A stretch of 64,000 bases of DNA. It comes from Gonatopus flavifemur. Its lineage: Eukaryota; Arthropoda; Insecta; Hymenoptera; Dryinidae. The stretch is taken from assembly GCA_018340375.1 (NCBI GenBank), contig JAFFJZ010000003.1, positions 49,383,006-49,447,005 of the forward strand, in the 5' to 3' direction. The notes beneath the pieces were generated by a model. The model had not been told where the DNA came from, made no database searches, and saw only the letters and a program-made list of their open reading frames with translations. Made by a program: the position numbers and the translations under genes. Positions 51,301 through 57,300 of this stretch are shown piece by piece (within the stretch, counting starts at the first letter, position 1; every line of letters begins with the position of its first letter).

Positions 51301-54300
51301 GGAATGTTCGAATTGATAATAATCGTAATTATATGAAAAAACAAAACCTGTTACCTCATATTGGGTCTTGTCTTCTTGTGAGAAAAAAAGGATTAGATTA
51401 CATTGCAACAAGACATTTACTGTAATTGAATATTGGAACATTTGAGAGTGTAATAAAGTCATAAAAAAAGTAAATAAAAGCTTTGTATTTTATTCATTTT
51501 ATATTTTATACATTTTATAAAGCCTATTTATCCCATAATGAAGGATTTTGTAACATTGCTGCAGCTACAAAACTACTCCTGTTGCTGTAACAGGATTTTT
51601 TCTTGTTGCTGCAACATGGCTGCCTCCTGTTGCAGCTTCAGGAAAATCCAGTTGCTGCAACAGGATTTTTTCCTGTTGCTGCAACATGGCTGCCTCCTGT
51701 TGCAGCTGCAGGAAAATTCTGTTGCCGTAACAGGATTTTTTCCTGTTGCAGCAACAGTAAATTTTTTTCCGTGTAGATGACTCTTTGTTACGCTTAAATC
51801 ACTCTTGGCTTAGGCTTTCGTAGAGCTTTCGTTGCGCCTCGACGCTTCATTTTTACCAGGGCAGTTGTCCAAATTCTGCAGTTGTTTGAAAACTTGTTTC
51901 TAAATTATTTGAAGATGGTATAAAGAATGGTAGACTTAGTTTCAGGCTCTCTGAATATTATATTTAAAAATTTTTCCAGTTGAGTGAAAAACCGATGAGT
52001 GCCTTCTCAAATATCCCCGGATATCTGAATTGTTCAAGATGCAAGTGAAACGAGCATATGCAGGCTACAATTTGTTTAAAATGAGTGAAGCGAATTTTGA
52101 AGGTAGGAGGACTGCTGAGTGAATCGAAACCAGGGTCCCCGCAAAATTTGAAGAGTCATTTTCTCTGACTTTCACTGACCGTGTTCAAAATTTTCTCTGA
52201 CTCTCAAATAAGTATACCCAGATAGCATATGCAGAGCCCTAGTGAAAAAATTGTATAGAATCTCATCTCAAGATTTGGCTCTATGCAAACTGTATGAAAT
52301 TTCTATAGAAAAATCCATAGAAAGTTATGGAGAAAAAATTATTTGTCGAAGTTCTATGGAAATTTTATAAAGTTTGCATAGAGCCAAATCTTGACATGAA
52401 GTTCTATGAAATTTTTTCACTAGGGAATCCTTTTTCAAGAACAGACACAGAATTCCTCAAGAACTCTTTTCGAACTGATGAATTCATGAACAACTCTGGA
52501 AGAGTTTAATGTTTCCAGACATTCAAGAATACAAAATGCTATCTTAGAATATTAAAATTCTTTTACAGTTCGGTATCACTGGAGTTTATTGAATCTTTTA
52601 TCATCAAATACAACCCGAGGTTTTGTATGTGGATATTAATATTGACATACAAAATATATATGAAAAGAAAATATACATCAAATCCAATTTTTTTTATTGA
52701 TAAACTGTCTTGAACTTCTATTAACATTTAAGGATGTATTACACCTATTTTTAAAATAATGAAAAATTCACGAAAATCTCCGAAACGATCCTTAATGATC
52801 AAACAAATACTCCTGCAAAATTTCAAATCGATTCAGAGCTTCCTTCGAAAGTTACATCAAAATTAAAATCCATTAATTTATAGATTATAGATTGAAACTA
52901 TATATAAATGAAGATAAATAGAAAAATATCTGCCTCAATATTCATGAAAACATTCGGATCAGAGTCATTCGAACTTATCTTCAGTAGTTTTATTGTGCCA
53001 TGGATCATATTTTGAATCGCGGGCCATCAGCGATGTATTATTTTCAGAATCTATATAATTCATCCTTAAATAAAATAAACCGTTTTATAAATTATACCAA
53101 ATCTAATTATCCACTTACGATCATCTACATTCATTTAAACGATTATTCAAATAGTTCCAGTCAAAAAATAAATTAATCAATATTTCATTATTAATATTTT
53201 AATCACATCTCTGCGATTTATAAATCAAGTGGAAAGCTGTTAAACTTATTCAGGTGCAGATGAAAAAATTTATTCTTCACCCATACAGCACAAGAGTTTC
53301 CGTTATGCTCATGAGTATGTATTTATTATGAACACATATTTTGAATTCTTAACGAACTCTTAATGAACAACTCAATGTTCAAGAAGAATTCGTATCAAGA
53401 TTTCAATGAGTTCAAGGTGAAAACGCATCGAATGCCCGCAGAATTCATTATGAAATCTTGATACGAATTCTTTCTGAACAATTTTTTTTTCAAAAAATCC
53501 AAAGATATCAACTGAACGTATTGAAAACATATAGGTTTCTCATAAATCCACCAGTGAATTTCTATAATTCTGTCGTCCCGAACGGAAAAATTTTCCAAGT
53601 ATGTAAAAATACATATAACTTATATACCCGAAGGGAACATGAAGCTCCGACAAATGTTCAGAATAGATCATGATAGATCAGACTGAAGCTCTGTTGGAGC
53701 TCAAGTTTAGATTCGTAAACGTTCGACGAAGGTCCGATGAACGTTGAAATGTCCACTTGAAAATAGTTTGAATGAACGTTCATAAAACATTCATCGAACG
53801 TTTGCTAAAGGTTCGTTCGAGTTGCAATTTTTCGATCAAAGTTTTTTTCAAAGTATATTTTTCCATGAAAAAATGAAAGATTGAGGCATTTCTAACTATA
53901 ATTGTAATTCCGTCTGAAACATAAAAAACTGAAGGTTGAATGAATCTTCGTAGAATGTTTAATAAACGTTCTATAAACCTTCATTCAAGCTATTTTCAAG
54001 CGGACATTTCAACGTTCATCGGACCTTCGTCGAACGTTTCCGAATCTAAACTTGAGCTCCAACGGAGCTTCAGTCTGATCTATCATGATCTATTCTGAAC
54101 GTTCGTCGGAGCTTCATGTTCCCTTCGGGATATAAACTATACTGAATTATATATAACTTATATATAAACTATACTGAATTATATATAACTTATATATAAA
54201 CTATACTGAATTATATATAACTTATATATAATTTTGAAAATTTCTTTGCCTTCGGGATTGTCAATTATTTCAGTATACACGTATGAAAAATACGATGTTT

Positions 54301-57300
54301 TGAATGTCAAGTTTTTATATTATAAAGAACAAGAAACATTGGAATAAAGCATAGTATGTGAAATATTTAGAAAAGAATGAAAACATCATGAGATGTCTAT
54401 AAATATCCAAAAAATTTCCCAATTTAAACTCTCTTGGATGACTGATTTGGTTCTGGTTCTGCTCTCTTTTGTCTTAAATCTTTATTACGATGTCAGAGAT
54501 GGTCTCATTATTGGTAAGGAAGATGCCCACTGATGTCTACGCATGCGCCTCGCGAGTGACTGTAATCGCGCTTGCCGACTCAAGTACAAAACGAGTTAGA
54601 AGAATGACAAATGTACGAAGAACTCGCAGACCCTAGCACATTCGGGCGTGGTTTTTCATACCGTGTCGAATAAAATGATAGTTCGTAAAATGAAAAATTG
54701 CTCTTCCAATTAAAAAACCTAAGAAAGATTGAAAGAACGGAGTGAGGTTAAGGCAAAGAATCACATGCGAAATGGTCATTGAACTTAGCGCGATTAACGA
54801 GAAAATAAAAAAATCTTATTGAAGAATTGTCAATAAATTATTCGATTCGTATGAGAGAACTCGACCTTGCTGTCGAGTGACTCAAATGACAATCGATATT
54901 TTGAATGGCATGTCAGAGAGTGGTGATGTCACAATTGGAACGTCACGTTGCAAGGATATCTTCAATTGTAAGTTCATCCACCTGCACTTCATATTCAATA
55001 CTCGTAAGATACAATTTATTTATAATTTTAAAATATATCGTTATTTGGTTTGAAAAATTCATTTCAAATAACATTTTCAAAATGTAAACGTGTGCAAAAA
55101 AAAAATTAATAAAATTTTCACATTGACAATTTTTTTTTTAGATGACTTTTGATAGAGTTCAACAAAAATATCATCAATGCATCATTACTATCCACACTAG
55201 GGTTTGGAATTCAATATGAAAATTTAAATTGTTGATATAAAAACCAGGTGTCATGCAGACCCGTCTAGATGGAAAACTGGCCTTACTTTATACTCTGTTA
55301 GTTTTACAAGTTTTGATTGTTATGATTTATGTAGCAACTATACCACCACCAGAAATAATCATGTCTACCACAAGTGCTTCTGTTAGTTTTGTAACACTCG
55401 ACTCTGTTCAGGTAAGGCTTAAATTTTACACAACTACACCTACTTTGATTTTTCAAATTCAAATCTAATTATAGACACCACGGAAGAAGCAGTTTTATCT
55501 AAGAAAAAAAACAGCATATTTGACAATCACCGGGAAGATGACTTTGAAAACTGTCAGAACTTCAAAATTGTTTGAACAATACAACAACACATTTTGCTGG
55601 ACCAACGGCGTCGATGACCGCCACATGAGAGAAAATAATTTAGAAAAATGTATTTGCAATCCAGGATGGCATGGAATTGACTGCGGACAACCGGAAGTTG
55701 TATGGCGAGCGATAATGGCATCAAAACAAAATATTAAACTAAATCGTCGTCAAACAGCTAGAAGAATTATTTATGCATTTTCTGTAAGAGAATACAATTT
55801 AGCTATAGCCGAGACAATAGTGGAAGAATTATACAATGTAGTGGATTTGTTTGTAATCTGTGATTATAACAATGCCGAAGATAATTTTCACCATAGATTG
55901 TCCAAAGGATTATTGAAACAACACCAAGATAAAATTTTTTACATCAATGTAGCAGTAAAATCTCGAAAGCCTGCAAGAATATTATCTGAATATATTTGGG
56001 AAAAAATAAAAAGTGTCGTACAGAATTTAAAAGATGATGATATTTATATAACAACTGATCCAGAACAGATCTTAAATCACAGAGCATTAATGTTCTTAAA
56101 GCTCTACGACGGCTGGCCACAGCCTATCGGATTTAGGCTAAGATGGTCGGTTTATGGATTCTTCTGGCAACATCCTCTTAAAACAACAATTACTCTTGGT
56201 GCATGCACAATTGGTTTGATACAAGAAGCTTATAAAACGAATTCTATTATTCTACAGCAAGAGCTGACTGGAGAGACAAGCGAAAGAGATATTCTGGAAC
56301 TAGTAATAGGAGATTTAAATCATTATGGTGGCTGGTACTGTTATTTGTGCCAAGCTCCAGCAAATATCATTGTTAACCTTCACTCGAAGATCGGTTCCAA
56401 GGAAATTCATCTCGAGAAGAATATAGACGTACCTTATATCGAAGATTTAATAGGGACTGGTTCATGGATAGACGGAAAAACTAGTCTTTTGAGAGTTTCT
56501 AAATCGCAAGATCAATACTTTGCTCCTGATACAATACTTAACAATACATGGAAGTATGACTGGCTAATTGAAAATTTTTATGCTAAATTAGATTATTACT
56601 GATACTCCCAGTCATACTCTGACTGTGATATTAAATTTTACATTTATCAATGATTTGTATATCATATATATTATCATATACTAACTTTATGCACCAAACT
56701 GATTACGTTGATTAAAATACTAACATCTTTAACTTAATTATACAAAACATCAAAGTAACAAAAGAAAAAGATGAAATACATACGGAAATTTGTATTCTTT
56801 TGTGATGCTTTTCATATTCAGACTATCATATGATATGTGTGTAAATAATTTGACTCACCAGTTGTATTTGAGCAGCGCAAGAGAAGTAGTTATATATGGG
56901 AATATAAAATACAAGGAAAATTGATGTGCTTTCCAGAGATCTCCAGACAGTTCTATCAAGTTGAAGATCATGGTACTCGAGGCAATCACCAAGCTTTGTC
57001 CCACTTCTAACCCGTTTATACCAGCCAATATGTTTATAGCATTTGTACAAAACACTGCCAACATTCCCATGTATATGTAATAAAATATCCATAAATCCAC
57101 AGAATAACCAAACCAAGATCTCAATGGTTTTGGTACAATGATTAATGTAGAATTGAAATTCACATAATAAACCATCAAAAGTGGTAACGAGGCTATCGTT
57201 GGAAACAACAATTTGTGTCTCCAACGTAAATCCAAGACGTCGTCGGCAAAACCCAGCAACAGCATACAACAGATTGATAGCAAAGCAGCCAAAAGTTCAA

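Larger units (their letters stand above)
17872..56858 (-). other. DPAGT1 intron 3, ~39 kb, transposon-packed with a nested gene
   Basis: The donor is TG|GTGAGT at 56858 and the acceptor TTTCAAG ending at 17872. The phases fit (2 bases + 1 base = TGG, tryptophan). It holds nearly all the mobile elements described between 18 and 54 kb, and the complete MGAT3-like gene on the opposite strand. Confidence 0.9.
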
